Of a DNA stretch of 64,000 nt, positions 24,865-47,399 are shown one piece after another. Numbering within the stretch: the first letter of the stretch is position 1; each line of letters starts with the position of its first letter. The DNA is taken from NCBI RefSeq assembly GCF_027744825.2, contig NC_071342.1, forward strand, positions 21,730,501 to 21,794,500, given 5' to 3'. This DNA comes from Synchiropus splendidus (taxonomy: Eukaryota > Chordata > Actinopteri > Syngnathiformes > Callionymidae). The notes under the pieces were generated by a model that was not told where the DNA came from, did not search any database, and was given only the letters and a program-made list of their open reading frames with translations. A program made the position numbers and the translations under genes.

Positions 24865-27800
24865 ATCACTAACTTAGACTTCACCTGTGTTAAGAATGTT
24901 TCTTGGATCACACAGAGCTCAGTTGAGGTCAGCTTGACTGTTGTGACCATTGTGGTCAATGCACTTTTCTAAGTTGTTTACATACGATAAATGACCCGGA
25001 ATGTCAACGGTAAAAATATTCAAAGAAAGAAAAGACATAAATCGTCCTTCACATGAAAAGATAATCAGATGCCGAAGAAACGTGATATTTGCGCCGAGTC
25101 TTTTCGCATTCTTTTGTCTGTAACCGAACGTGTGAACGCAGGAAAGCCTTCGGGCGCCAAGCACGTTCATAGATGATGCTACAAACTTTAATCGACACAC
25201 TCTCGTCTCCGAGCCAAGGCCTGACACTCACGCTACCATGAAGCGCTGTAGCTAACGCCTTTCACCCTGCATCTGGGAGTGGGTTTCTGAGCAGCTCAGC
25301 ATTATCTCATGTCCTCTGTAGGACTCCATCATGTTCTGGCAGTGGGTCACCGCTTTGACACGGTTCGGGGTGCAGCCGGGGGCGGTGACATCACTTCCTG
25401 TTGGCAGATTGACAGGCAGCTCATCAGAGAAGTTTCTTCAGGGCTCTGGAGGCCAGTGAATGAGAAAAGTGAAACAATAATGATAATAATTATTCCTTCA
25501 CACGTAATGAGCTGCGCCCGCGGGCCACAATACAGAACAGCTGGTCCTGCGAGCTGTCAGAGCGCTGGATCCTCAGCGAACACTTGGGAGCTAACCAGAG
25601 GCAGATGTGAGTCAGAGCGCGCAGCACAGAGCCGTGCGGTGGAAACACGACGGGGGCCACTTTTTAATGGACTGTAGCAGCAGGAACCGATCAGAGAGAC
25701 GTGTCAAATACTCGGGTCTGTTTGGTGTTTTGATGTTTTCAAATCACAAATTTCCTAAAAGCATTTTTTAAAAACCAAACACCGGGCAACACAAAGAGAA
25801 TGGAAAGCCCCACAACATCTGACACACACGCCTCACACTGCAAGTCCTGCAAGTCTTCCCTTTGTTTTCACTTCAAATATATATATATTATGACATATAC
25901 AAATATATATTAACATACATTAAAATGGTCTCAATTCTTCTTCCAGATAATTCAATCTACTTTGCTCCTGTTCGTCTGCTTTGGTCCGATTCTCCAAGGT
26001 CTTCTCTCCTTACATTACCCAAGCTGGTTTCTCAATGAGAAGCTACTTTGAGTCTCTCCTGGATGACAGAGCTCCTTCCTCTCTGACCAGACACCAGAAT
26101 TATTGCTACTTACTGCACAACTCTGAGCGTGACTTTCTCAGCCAGATCTCCCATACAAAGTCCATCATTTTCCCGCCGGTATCTATATGTGCTCCAGTTA
26201 TAAGGTCACACCACGGAGGTCTGGCTCTGGCCCTCCAGACTTCATATGTTAAACACAATAACACATCTCCTGAGGCACGTTGTTGTACAGATTTAGGGGA
26301 AGGGACATCGTATGGCAGCGCAGGGAGCAAAGACAACACAGGCAGACGGAGAAGACAAATGTTTGGACGAAGAAGAAATCACATTATGTGTTTATTACGT
26401 TAACAAGGACGCAGCAGTGGCTTGTGAGTTTAACCTCGTCCATGTTTACAGACAGTGTTCTCCAGACGTGCACACGCTCCAGTGCTCGACACACGCACAC
26501 TCACCGTCATTTCACCATCCGCCTCATTAAACTCAGGATGAGCAAGTCAAAATGTCAGGTTCATGTGCTGTCCGACATGAAATAACAAGAAAAACTTTGC
26601 AGAATATATTTTGCATCTGCGTCATTCAAGTCCTGAGTGAATCACACACAGAACCAGTGTTTGTGCTGCCTGATACTTGGAATATGACGCATGATGGATC
26701 TTGCCAATGGCACTTGTAGAAAGACGTCTCAAGATTCGTCTGATTCAGCATCTGTGGAGAAATGTTTCATGGCCTGCAGCTACTTCTATTCAACACATGA
26801 TGAGTTTGGGGCCGACGGCTGCAAGAGTGTCGCAGATGTGAGAGAACTCTGTCAACATCTTGTTCCTGCCATCATGATGGAAGTCAATGAACAAGGAATC
26901 GTAGGTGTGGTGGTGCGGAGTGAGGTTCAGATTCTCTTGACTGTAACTTCTGGACATGAAACTGACATGTTAGTAGTCCACCATTTTTAAAAATGAGCAG
27001 CCAGCTTCGCTCTATGCAGACACAACTTGAGATCGGGTTTGGAAGTAAGATTGTTCAAAATTCAGATCACATGACCAGTTTCACTCACATTGTGTCGCAT
27101 TATAATTTCAACTTTTGCTGCGAGGCCCTCTGGTATTCAGAGATCCCCAGAATGAGCGTCTAATTTCCGGTGTTCTCATTTGTAATGAACCTCATCCAAG
27201 ACAAAGTCATGTGCAGGTATAGTCCACAACAGGCTTCGAGGAGGTGCCTGGGTGCTGCTGAACATTTACTTCAGCGTTCACAAGTGGATGTGAAACTGGA
27301 GCAACGGTTTTCATTCAAACTGCCGAAACAGCCAATCCAGCTTCAGTGCTGACGTCACGGTGAGCTCAAGTGACGGACAAGAGTGACGCCTACAGGCAGA
27401 ACAGCGAATTGCAGCGTCAGTAGAGTTCAGAAAAGAACATGTTGAGAAGATGAATTGAGTTTGAAGACGCTGGTGTAGCTTATGTTATGAGAAAGTCATG
27501 ATATATCACTTTATATACGGCACACATGACTCCTCAGCAACCTCTGCACCAGCTTCTCATGACTTCCACATGCAGATACTTCCCCTCTCAGAACTCGTGA
27601 CATACTTTCTGGAAATTACTAACAGTTTAGCGCCGCTGACAAATAAATGTATGGATAAACCCTGACCCCTACTGGCAGAATTATTTAACTACTACGAAGA
27701 TCTATCGCGCAAACGTGAAATAAAATGTCCTGTCAATTTGAAATATATTTTAAAACAGGGGTAAATTCTTTGTCATAAATATATTTATTTTCTAAAGACA

Positions 27801-28044
27801 GCAAATGCATGAGATGAAACTCCGGTCAATACTCGGTTTCTTCTTTAATGCATTAATGAATTAAAATAAAGTCATAAAATATTACATACTGGTTTTCTGC
27901 GTGAATTATGGGTCGTCTGCTCATCTCGGAAAAAGCGCGACCTGATTACAAACATGGTCGTTTTATTGCATGTCATTGTCGCACATTTGATGAAGAACTG
28001 AAGGGGGAAATGGACGGAAAAGAAGAACGTACATGAACTACTTC
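24865..28044. other. Intergenic DNA with no recognised gene
   Basis: No exon series, tRNA or clear transposon was recognised. A short AT microsatellite sits at 25878-25889. Confidence 0.45.
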
Positions 28045-28048
28045 AAAA
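28045..28048 (-). terminator. RNA polymerase III T-run after tRNA-Ile
   Basis: AAAA on the plus strand gives TTTT on the tRNA strand, 3 nt past the tRNA 3' end. This is the minimal Pol III stop signal. Confidence 0.75.
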
Positions 28049-28051
28049 TAC

Positions 28052-28145
28052 TGCTCCAGGTGAGGCTCGAACTCACAACCTCGGCATTGCTCTACAGTGT
28101 ACTGACATATAAGTACCGCGCGCTAACCGATTGCGCCACTGGAGC
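28052..28145 (-). tRNA. trnI-uau: tRNA-Ile (anticodon UAU) with a 20-nt intron
   Basis: The minus strand starts GCTCCAGTGGCGCAATCGG and folds into a full cloverleaf. The 7-bp acceptor stem pairs GCTCCAG with CTGGAGC. The D-arm is GCGC...GCGC, the anticodon stem pairs CGGTA with TGCCG, and the T-arm is GTGAG-TTCGAGC-CTCAC. Anticodon TAT lies at 28109-28111. A 20-nt intron (28088-28107) sits one base 3' of the anticodon, the standard position. Eukaryotic tRNA-Ile(UAU) genes normally carry an intron here, and this one resembles the human form. Internal A and B boxes are intact and a TTTT run follows at 28045-28048, so RNA polymerase III transcription is likely. Confidence 0.95.
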
Positions 28146-29796
28146 TCACTGTGGAGCGGCTGCAGCTGGGTCTATAACCCTGAACACCGAGAGCGACCCT
28201 GACTTCAGCAGGATTTCAAGTCAAATTCATGTGGTGAAATATCGCCAACGATCACTCGTGTTACGACACAACGGAATATTACGACCACTATTCTCCGGCA
28301 CTCAATGCACCGAGTTGTCGACTGTTGTAAAGTCTTCGAACTGAGGCCGCCATCTAAAGTGCTTTTGCTGTCGCTTTATCGCGCTGAAAGACACAGGTCG
28401 TGTTTAAGGGCGAAGCCAACACGATTTCGAAGCATCGTACTTTTGTTTATTTAGCCCAAGCTAACGGGCGCTGTGGCTTCACAGTAGGTGCAGTTGTTGT
28501 TGCTGTAGTTATAAACCAAGTGCGACAACTAAAATAATTCATCGATAGTTAACGTTTGACTAATGTTTCACAGTCCTAAATTGTAATTTAATAGTCTTTT
28601 ATAGTTCTACGGTGACTGTCACTTTAAGCAAGGCGCATACTTATGACGACATCACTCAGTCGGGTATTTCACATGGAGTTTGTAGTTCGTTTTCATGTCA
28701 GACAATTCGGGCGCCATCGCTCATATTTGGAAAAAAAAAATAATGTCTACGCTGCGGCGAAAACAGTTTCAGCCACTTTACACGTAAAGTAAAGGATGAA
28801 ATAATTTAATTTTATCATTTGGATTTGTGTGTCTATACTACAATAATAATTCTACTCTCTACTTAACTATGTCAGATCTTTTGTATATTCTTATTGACCG
28901 ATGAAAATAACGAGTGAAATGCAACATGAACTTGTGTCTGTCATGTGTATCACTGCGCATTTAAATTGCATCTTCATTTCTGTCTTTCATTGTTTGTGGT
29001 ACGTGTTCATTAACCTTTCTTAATTCATTCACATTAATATGAATCAATGTATGTGCATCTGCTCTAATAATAATAATAAATAATAATAATAATAATAAAC
29101 CGTTTTCTGAAAAAATATTGTTTGTCTTTTCTGTTCTGTTCACAATTAAAAGAATTATTGGGAAAACAGAGTAGTATTTTCACAAACAAATAATTATGTG
29201 TATGTCCTGTATGGTGTGTGTGAACTTTGGGGTAGTGAAAGTGCGCTGTTAATTTTAAACCCCTCTCCCGGGCAGTGTATTTGCTTGAAACACTGGACTC
29301 TGATCTGGAGGTCCACCATTCATCTGACGGCTTTATTGGAGTACACACCAAACAAACAGAGCGCCGATCCTCCAACTGGCATCTGCTCAAAGACAATCAC
29401 AACAATAATGTCAATGAAGCTGGGGAAGTATTCCTGAAATGGTGACCAATGAAAAGTTCGCCGGACCTCATTTCAGAGCTGGCCTCTCACATTAGTGTGA
29501 GTTATTTTTTATTAATTGATAATCAGCTTCCTGGAAGACAAGCACACGGACACACTGTTAACCAACGTCAATACCTGCTTGAAAGGGACTATTCACACAC
29601 ACACCTGTGGAATCAATATTGTTATCGTCCCCACACACTCAAACATAATATCAGGAGGGTCCATGAACCTCAATCTGTGACAGAGACATCGCAGTCGGAG
29701 CCTGGAGCAGCTTAATGTTTAGCTTGAGACACACACGCGGGTGTGTTGGGAAGCAGAGGGATTAGAAAGACACAGTGATCCACATGCTGCTTCAGG
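28146..29796. other. Intergenic DNA between tRNA-Ile and the tmem229b-like gene
   Basis: No gene recognised. It holds an AAT repeat at 29064-29099 and presumably the promoter of the tmem229b-like gene; I saw no TATA box or CpG island. Confidence 0.45.
29064..29099. repeat. AAT trinucleotide microsatellite
   Basis: Two AAT runs are separated by an extra A, at about 12 units in total. Confidence 0.85.
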
Positions 29797-31369
29797 ATGG
29801 ACGCGGGGACAATCCCAACCCGGCGGAGACAGGATGACCATGACAAAGGTAAACTGACAACTCCTCATGAAGCCGGGGTTATATCATGGGATATTCCAAG
29901 AGCGATCAGTGCTGACAGGGCTGTGAGTCTGATGCCCACTTGTTTAAATTATCTCTTATTTTACGCTGTAGAATGAGCGATAGTTAGTCTGCGGAGGCTT
30001 TTTCCAAGTCTTTAATTGGCAAAGGAGATTAGCCGAGTAATCCAGAGAGGAAGGAGTGTAGCGCTAGGAAGAAGAGAGAGCAGCCAGTCGTATGAATATA
30101 TCAAATATGAATTTAAATAAAGCTATTCGCCTCATAAAAATACGATTATTTTCCATGTCCCGTTGCAAGACATAAAAAAAACTACTATTTATAAAACTAA
30201 CTATTCCTGACCACATCAACTGAACTAGTAGGAACTTTGACCGCATCAACGATCCCCGAAATATTAAAAAATATACATTATCTTTTTCCCTCATAATATT
30301 CAACTTGATAAGGATCGTGAATGAAAATAATTCTGTCTCATATAAGGCCTATAGCTTTGACTAGGAAGTTTTCAAACTGAGCGTTTTGGCACACAAAATC
30401 CAATATTTGAGAAGACACTACTTTAAGAGACCATTGCTGAAAGATTGCTGAAAGTGGAGGTTTAGACATCGGGATCAAGTCATTCAGATGAGTCAAGACT
30501 GTGATTCTAAAAAGAGTGGGCGGATTTTTGAACGTGTAAAAGCTGATGTCTCTTCAGAGAGTCACTGATAAACTGTTGATAAAAGGCTATGCCCAACATT
30601 ATCTAAAATCTCTTGCAAAAAGTGGGTGAGAAAGGATTGTGGTTGGCGTCATATGGAAAGGTCATGACCTTTCATGTGCATTATAGATGTAGAATCGTCT
30701 GTTCTGCCTTCAGGTGAAACGTTCATTCTTGTCTATTTTATTCTCTCTTCTGACTCCAACTTACTCATAACTTCTAAGGTTTACTCAGAAATTATACTCT
30801 CCACTCTTACACTCTAGTTTCTATACTGTTTCTGAGTTCTACTTTGAATGAGGGTGAAGGTCTGAATGTGTCTTGGATGGTGTGTGTGTGTGTCTCTGCT
30901 AGGACCCAGTGAGGTGACTGTGGACAGGTGCAGCAGCAGCAGTCTGCCGGTCCTGGCCCGACTGTATGTCTACGCTCTCCACGGGTGTCTCTGTGAGCTG
31001 GTCTTCACGGCAGCGTGGGACTGGTGCAGCACCCGAGACCGGAGGATGGTGGGTCACAGCAGCCTGTGGGCGCTGCCAATGTACGCTGGTGCCATCTACA
31101 TCATGGAGAGACTCCGGTGCTGGCTGCTGCTTCGCCGCCAGCTACTTCCTGTACGACTGCTGGCCTACACGGTCTTCATCTACTTTTGGGAGTTCAGCTG
31201 GGGGACGGGGCTCCGGCAGCTGGAGGCCTGTCCGTGGGACTACTCGGAATTTAAGTACAACCTGGGTGGACTGGTGACTCTGGAGTACGCGCTGCCGTGG
31301 ACGGTGGCAGCATTTTTGGCGGAGCATCACGTGATCAGGAACACGCTGAGGATCAGACTGGACGGCTGA
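29797..31369 (+). CDS. tmem229b-like: TMEM229B-like four-pass membrane protein, two coding exons
   Basis: I join exon 1 at 29797-29848 to exon 2 at 30903-31369, giving 172 aa. Exon 1 ends with one base of a Gly codon before gtaaac; exon 2 follows a TG-rich tract ending in ctag and supplies the other two bases, so the frame holds. Hydrophobic segments lie near residues 38-56, 72-88, 103-121 and 139-155. Family-like motifs are LYVYALHG (38-45), SLWALPMY (71-78), ACPWDYS (126-132) and TLEYALPW (143-150), with a basic IRNTLRIRLDG tail. The tail and the length (human TMEM229B is about 167 aa) favour TMEM229B over the longer TMEM229A. TMEM229 proteins are integral membrane proteins without an established role. 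The exon 1 choice is an inference from phase; an unspliced start at 30866 is the alternative. The gene converges on haao, with 381 bp between the stop codons. Confidence 0.82.
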
Positions 31370-31481
31370 GCTGCAGGACTTTTCAGAGACAACAACGGGC
31401 AGTTTCACTTTTTATTGAGGACAATTTAAGTCTTGTTTAAAAAACATTTTGAGGTTACATGTAATACATGTCAGGAACAAA

Positions 31482-31487
31482 AATAAA
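31482..31487 (+). promoter_or_regulatory. Poly(A) signal AATAAA of the tmem229b-like gene
   Basis: AATAAA lies about 110 bp after the stop codon in an A-rich stretch. It gives a short 3' UTR that would end before the haao 3' end. The site is predicted from the motif alone. Confidence 0.45.
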
Positions 31488-31719
31488 TAAATAGAAGTGA
31501 TGAAAAACGCATCTGATGTTTGAACTAATCATTCCAGCTGTTCAAGTACAGAAGCTAAATTTGTTAAAAGCCTAGCATGAAGATGGAATTGCAGTTTAAA
31601 TGGACGGTATCCTGGAGACAATTGACAATAACTATCTGATTTAGAAGGCTTCACTAAAAAAGAGCTTAGAATTATAAAGGAACATTTAGAAGGAAAAGTC
31701 TCATTTTTTATAATTGACT

Positions 31720-31725
31720 TTTATT
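31720..31725 (-). promoter_or_regulatory. Possible poly(A) signal of haao
   Basis: TTTATT on the plus strand reads AATAAA on the minus strand, only about 26 bp past the haao stop codon. The very short 3' UTR is unusual, so a later signal may be used instead. Confidence 0.35.
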
Positions 31726-31750
31726 TGTTTCATTTCCAGCCATGGTGCAG

Positions 31751-34313
31751 TCAGGGTCTTTTCCTCTCTGGGTCTTGAACCACGAACAGCGCAGCAGCTT
31801 CCTCGTCTCTTTGCCACTGATATCTAGAGGCGGGGAAGTGAGGTGTTGAAATTGTGACCAGTGTGACTCACATTTGTCAGACAACTCACTCCCTGTGCTC
31901 TGGTATTAGCAGACTGTCTCCAGCAGAGAGAGTGAAGTTCTGGCCATTCATGCTGACAGTCGATGATCCATCCTGGGAAGAGGAGATATGTTTGAGAAGG
32001 TGGTTCAGACCACGGTGCAGACCAGTGAGATCAAACCATTTGCCAGATCCACACGTCACTCTGGTGCACTGTTGGTTCTGTCTCGCCGGGTCCGAACAGT
32101 TTCACCTGTTGGAGATGGAAGAAGAGGAGGTCGGCCAATGAAGTTCATGATGAATGTGGACATGGAGGTGTGACAAGAGGAAGATAAAGACAGGTGAAGG
32201 TTGTTTTTTTGGGGTTTTTTTCTCTTGTGTGTTTCTTACTCATTTGCTGTGACACTATTTTCATTATTTTATTTTATCGTATTGTTATTCCTTCGTATAA
32301 TAAGTTAATAAGTACATTTCGAAATATGCTTTTTCTGTCACCTTTGTAAAAGAAAGTCTTTTTGTCTGTTTTTTTTTTTTGGTACATGCTTGCTAACAGT
32401 TGGTATCACAGGACTGTAACAGGACAAACAACTTAACTTTGACCTTGAAAACATTTTTTACGACATTAACCAACGTGCCGTAACACTGATCTCCAGCAAA
32501 CGTTCGTACCTCCGTCTCAAACTGAGCTCCAAACATGTCGATGGCTTTTCCTTTGGAGAGACACGGCCGCTGTTTCTCTAGCCAGTCTTTGAAGTTAAAC
32601 GGTGACATCACGTTCATGGTGTTCAGTTGGAACGGCGGCTCTCGGAACGGCTCATCTGCTCCACAGGTGAATCCTCAAAAAGCTTGAATCGAGCCTTCAG
32701 ATGAGTGAGGAACACACAAACTTACTCGGATCTGGCTTCCCGGTTCTGTGCTGCTGTGACGCCATGAACCTGAATCACAAGAGGAGCTTGTCTGTGTGAG
32801 GGGAACGTCAGTGAGGCCAACGTCACCTACTCTTTGATGATGGGCACCAGCTGCGTCCCCAGGTTCCCGCAGTAGAACCACCTCTCGAAAAGGATGTTGG
32901 TTGTGTTGTCCACATAGTACCTGGAGGAGAATGTCATGTTTTTAATAGTGGTGGGACTTTAACAAGTTAATAACGATTAATTAATCCCAACAAAAATATT
33001 TAATTTAATTTAATGTAACAGTTTGCTCTCCAGACAGCAGGGAACCTTTGTCAGTGCAGGAGTTCCAGATTTTGAGTGTGGAGTTTCTGTTTTCTGCCCC
33101 TCCCTTTCCTTGTATTTGATGGCAGTGAGGTAACCACTGTGGCCCCTGAGGTGAGGTCTTCTGCTAGATACTCATCTATCAATCAATCCATCCATCTGTC
33201 TTCTATGTCTTATCTGAGGAAGCATCTGAAGTTAAGATGAAGTTAAAGGCCCTAGAAACTTCCCCCAGTGGGGGAATACAGTGGTGTTTGCTGGTCAAAA
33301 GAAAGACGTCATCTCTCCAGAGTGTCCTCTCCAGGCGCTAACTCCCCCCCACCCGTGCCCTCCACCTTTGACTCAACATGTCCCTTTCAAGCAACAGACT
33401 TCCGAGTGCTTCAGTGTGTTAAGAACAGCTCGGCTGCTGCAATGTTTCATGAGGAAAGAGAAGTGTTCCACCTGAGGCAGTCGGTTTCAGTCAGCAGCCG
33501 CCTCCTCTCCACCACCAGTCCCACGGTGTCAGCCTGTCTCTGGGGCGAGTGGGGGATCCTGGCTGGAAGCAGGAACATCTAAACATAAACATTGCATGAA
33601 GAGTGAGGCATCTGAAATGTATCGACCACATATCAAAGTTTGTATCCCCTCACACAAAGTGTCTCTTGCAAAGTACAGTAGATCCCAAGTTACAGTGGTA
33701 AGGTCCTCTGTACTTGGAGGTTTTACAGGCCTTCAGCACTTTGTATTTTCAAAGGGACTTGTGCGGCCAGTTACCTCTCCTTCTTTGATGTGCACATCCT
33801 TGTGTCGACCATTTTCGATCACCTTCAGACACATGTCACCCTTGATCTGGTAGAAGAGCTGCAGGAGGGAGACACAGGTTCACGTCTAAATCCAAGAGCG
33901 GTAAATGTTGAAGCGACTGTCCGTCGAGATGCTTCAGACCGACAGAGGGCAGGCGTCATTAACTCTGTGACTGAACATTGCTACACAGGGCTGGAGTTTG
34001 ACCCGACCTAGTTAGTGTGAAGAAGAGTGAGCTCATGTAACAAAGCAGCGGTTCTAGTCCACAGCGTGAAATTACCTCCTCTCCTTCCTCAATGTGATAA
34101 TCCTTCCTCACGTTTGGACCCCCGACAAACATGATGTTGAGCTGCAGAAAGTGCCTGCAAAAGACAACTCAACAACTCAGTTGAAAGACACGGTGTCCTA
34201 GGCTTCAGTAAAAGACGGACTCACATGAGCTTGTTGCAGACTGGAGGCAGGAATGCATTCTTGTTTTTGGCAATCCAACTGTCCACGTTCACCTGGAGAG
34301 GATCGTCTGCCAT
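31751..34313 (-). CDS. haao: 3-hydroxyanthranilate 3,4-dioxygenase, ten coding exons
   Basis: Minus-strand exons in order are 34225-34313, 34076-34154, 33775-33858, 33472-33578, 32831-32920, 32726-32769, 32510-32655, 32037-32105, 31890-31972 and 31751-31823. They sum to 864 nt, or 287 aa; human HAAO has 286. HAAO is a cytosolic non-haem Fe(II) cupin dioxygenase. It opens the ring of 3-hydroxyanthranilate, giving the precursor of quinolinate and NAD. The core motifs are CNKLMHFLQL (26-35), FVGGPN (39-44), [10 protein letters not shown] (47-56) and [13 protein letters not shown] (86-98). By comparison with the known enzyme, His50, Glu56 and His94 are the iron ligands. Exon 5 must use the donor gtaggt at 32830, because the next GT would leave an in-frame TAG. 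The exon 7 acceptor has two AG choices that differ by 3 bp. The gene looks intact. Confidence 0.95.
32938..33075 (+). repeat. Dispersed repeat family B, copy 1 (in haao intron 4)
   Basis: AGTGGTGGGACTTTAACAAG, then GATTAATTAAT, CAGTTTGCTCTCCAGAC and GGGAACCTTTGTCAGTGCAG, repeat at 61291-61432. The GTGGTGGGACTTTAAC start resembles ends of hAT-type elements in fish. Confidence 0.7.
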
Positions 34314-36419
34314 TTCCGCAGTTTACAGCTCTGCTGCCCACTGAGCTGTGATAAGACTGGCGACAGAAAGTTTTGAGTGGATGTGAGGTGACGGAGGAGG
34401 AGTCTCTCCGAGGGGAAAGGTTGCTTGAACAGTGACTTCATGTTTGCTAAGTGACTTTGCAGAATCTATTTGCCTCACATAACCCCCCCAAAAATGTGTC
34501 TAACTGTTAAAATACTCCCTATATCATAAGAGACTTATCATTTAAGAACTTATTTAAATAAATAATTGTACTGGACCGCACCTTCGATGTCGATTGATAA
34601 GAATGAATTTGCTTTATGTACTGAAGACTATCGGCCTATGAGATCCCTAGTGACCCTTTTCCCGGCGTGAGAAAACCCCCGGGAGCTTTATATTGATTCT
34701 TCGTTCTTAAATTCTTGTGGGGGAGAAGATACTCTGTCATCAACTCTGCCCAAATGTATATTGATATCTGACGGGGCATTTATCTTATTTATTCCCACAA
34801 GCCCCTCCCACTCCTCCTATTGCCGCACAGAGTGGCGCCACATTGCACTCGTAAACACGGTCCCCAAACACACTAGACTGTCTTGTTGTTTAGTTGGATA
34901 TTTCGGACTGGGTCACAGTAAAATGCACGAACCTGACGACCCACGCCGGGGTCACATGTAAGCGCTCTTGAGTTTGTACAGCACATATTTGTCAAAATAG
35001 ACGCGTTAAAGTTGATTATTTCAGTGATGAAACGACTCAGAAACATCTAAAACTACATTATATCTGTAGTACAAGCAGACAATTCCTGAGTGATCTTGAT
35101 CTCCGGGTGGATTGTCGGTGATGTTTCCAACCCAGTGTGCACGAGTTTAAAAGCGCGGAGTTGCACCTCTGTTGCCATATCGTTAGTCAACACTAGAGGG
35201 CGGTGTCCATCGATCAATACGCTCTCCCGTGTATAACTGGTGGTCAAGAGCGCAACATCACAGTTCAGGGCTCGTATCTAAGAAGTGTTCTCATCGAGAC
35301 CATTTAACCTGGGTTTGTGTCAGGACAAATCAAAACCCGTTTTCCATGAGCGCATCTCCAATCGACCCCGAAAGTTTCAATGACATCCGTGTTAGAGTCG
35401 CTCTGTTTACAAATAGATGATGATCATGATACATAACCTCCATGATCAGCCGAGGTGTTGAGAGGTTAGAGCTGCCTTGACAAGAACAGTGGGAGCTGTC
35501 TCTCCTCATCTGACGGAAATAAGATTCATGAATAGGCACAAAGGTAGAATCCAGGTGTTTTATTTGCTCAGGAATTGAACTTGACAGCAGTCAATTCTGA
35601 GACAAAACCAAGACCACCAGGTGCTCAGAAATGTATATGTAGATTTATTTACATTAGATGTCCTTTATTTGTCTCAATTAATAAAAAAAAGGACAATTAT
35701 ATATTAAGAGGCTGTGAGAAATACGGAACATACCGTACAGTACAATTACTATTTTGTTTAAGGTGTGATCAGTTACAATTCGCAATGTGAGTTATTTTGG
35801 AATGATTTGAATCATCGTGTGTTCAGATAACTGGGCATATGTATCCAGTTCTGTGTGAAGGAGAGCCTGTACTCCTCATCATGCACTGACTGACCAGTTG
35901 ACCTCAAGGTGGTGGTGGTTTTTGTAACAGCTGAAAAATAAAAGTTTTGTACGTTTCATTTTGGTTTAATATTAAATCAAATTAAGCCACAAACCCAAAC
36001 GATCAGTCATTTGTAAGCAATTAATTCTGATAAATCATTGTGCATCTGCTTAAACGTCAGCATGACAAAACAAATGGCAAATAACCTTGCGCAGTGGAAT
36101 AATATAAAAATAAATACGGCAATATAAATGGAAATGTGTTTAAATTGAAATAAATATGAGGTTATTTATTTCTCCTGTCGCAATTGAGACCAAAAGGCTT
36201 CACCATACATTTAAAAAAAATAAATAAATATATATAATATACACTTTGTACATATATATATACACAAAAATATACACTTTGATTTCTATATGTAAAATAA
36301 AAGATGAAAGCGGGCAATCTTTGTTCTGCGACTAAAGATGACATAAAGGGCAAAGTTTAATTTTAAATTGACATTTTAAAAGACTTAAACAGGGAAAGTT
36401 TGTCTTATATCTGCGCTTG
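34314..36419. other. Intergenic DNA between haao and papolg, with the haao promoter
   Basis: The first few hundred bases right of 34313 should hold the haao 5' UTR and promoter; no clear core element was seen. The rest is AT-rich with short TA and TATA runs (36222-36270) and no recognised gene. Confidence 0.45.
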
Positions 36420-36899
36420 AGTCCAAACGGGAGGGCTCCGCCATGACAGTAATGAATGAGCGCCGGGTAAAGGTTCTGTGTGCAGTCGGAAGGGTCCCAA
36501 CGTCCCTCGGGTCGCGTGGTTTCAGGTAAAAGAGCGCCACGGAGCTGCGGCGGCGCCAGGCCTGCGGATCACGTGATCAACTGCCGGTGACGAGAGCACC
36601 GTGTTGCACCCACGAACGCGTGTCGACTTTTCTTTAAAATGCTCCCGACTAGACGCGCCTTCGGCTGATCTCATCGCCAGTACTCGATCCGGACCAGATC
36701 GTCGCATGCGCCTGTACCGTCTCCCAGGACTTTGAACGGAAATGTGAAGTGATTCCGGTTCAGTGGGGAGGTTTGAAGCGCTCCCGTGGAGAGTGACCAT
36801 TGTTGTAACCAGGTCGAGGCTGCTGGGCTTCCACTGGCGGACCTTCACCGTTTTTTACGACTTTATAGCAAGGCAGACCACGCACATTTTCCAAGTGTC
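36420..36899 (+). promoter_or_regulatory. GC-rich promoter and 5' UTR region of papolg
   Basis: CpG content rises sharply here compared with the AT-rich DNA on its left, directly upstream of the papolg start codon. ETS-like TTCCGG occurs near 36753. There is no clear TATA box. The exact transcription start cannot be read from sequence alone. Confidence 0.5.
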
Positions 36900-46889
<9,990 letters not shown>

Positions 46890-47375
46890 GCCCCCGGCCC
46901 AGGACTGGACCCCGAAACATACTGAGGCGACGCCCCGGCGTCCTGAGAGAAGTTGTAATCCTGGTGTTGAGGTGGGTCAATGTGACGCAGCGGGCTGGAC
47001 ACCTCCAGCAGGTTTGTTAGAAAACGAGCCGTTTCAGTCGAGTCGCCCGCGCAGGCCCCGGTCGTCCGGGCAGCGCCAACACGAGCGTCACGGAGACCCC
47101 GGAACTAAGCAGCAGCAGCAGCAGCCGTTTGTTTTCTACTTCTTTCTCAGTGTTGCGAAACACACAAGACAGACTGAACGTCGTTCTCTTTCATTTAGAG
47201 TTTTAAAAAGAGCCCAGATTCTTTATTGTCCTGCTACACTCACTCGCCAGTTTTCTTTCTTCCTCGACACAGACCTGTACAGTAAATGTGGATGTACATA
47301 GTTTTGTTTCGTCTTTAAAAAAAAAGATCACTGTTAATTCTTTTGATCCTTCTATTGTAGTTTTATCTAAAAAGT

Positions 47376-47381
47376 ATTAAA
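47376..47381 (+). promoter_or_regulatory. Candidate poly(A) signal ATTAAA of papolg
   Basis: ATTAAA lies about 490 bp after the papolg stop codon in an AT-rich stretch. It is the common variant signal; another ATTAAA occurs near 48059. Usage is not shown by sequence alone. Confidence 0.4.
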
Positions 47382-47399
47382 AAAAAAGCTTAAAAATGT

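Noticed and set aside
31142..31408. Minus-strand frame over the tmem229b-like exon
   Set aside because: Shadow of the real plus-strand coding exon.
32822..32831. Apparent in-frame TAG at the end of haao exon 5 (a pseudogene sign)
   Set aside because: Using the donor gtaggt two bases earlier removes the stop and joins exon 6 in frame to give KEFMASQQ.
34600..34760. Structured-looking segment near 34630-34730 tested by eye against spliceosomal snRNAs
   Set aside because: No match to U1-U6, U11, U12 or U4atac/U6atac hallmarks that I could recognise.
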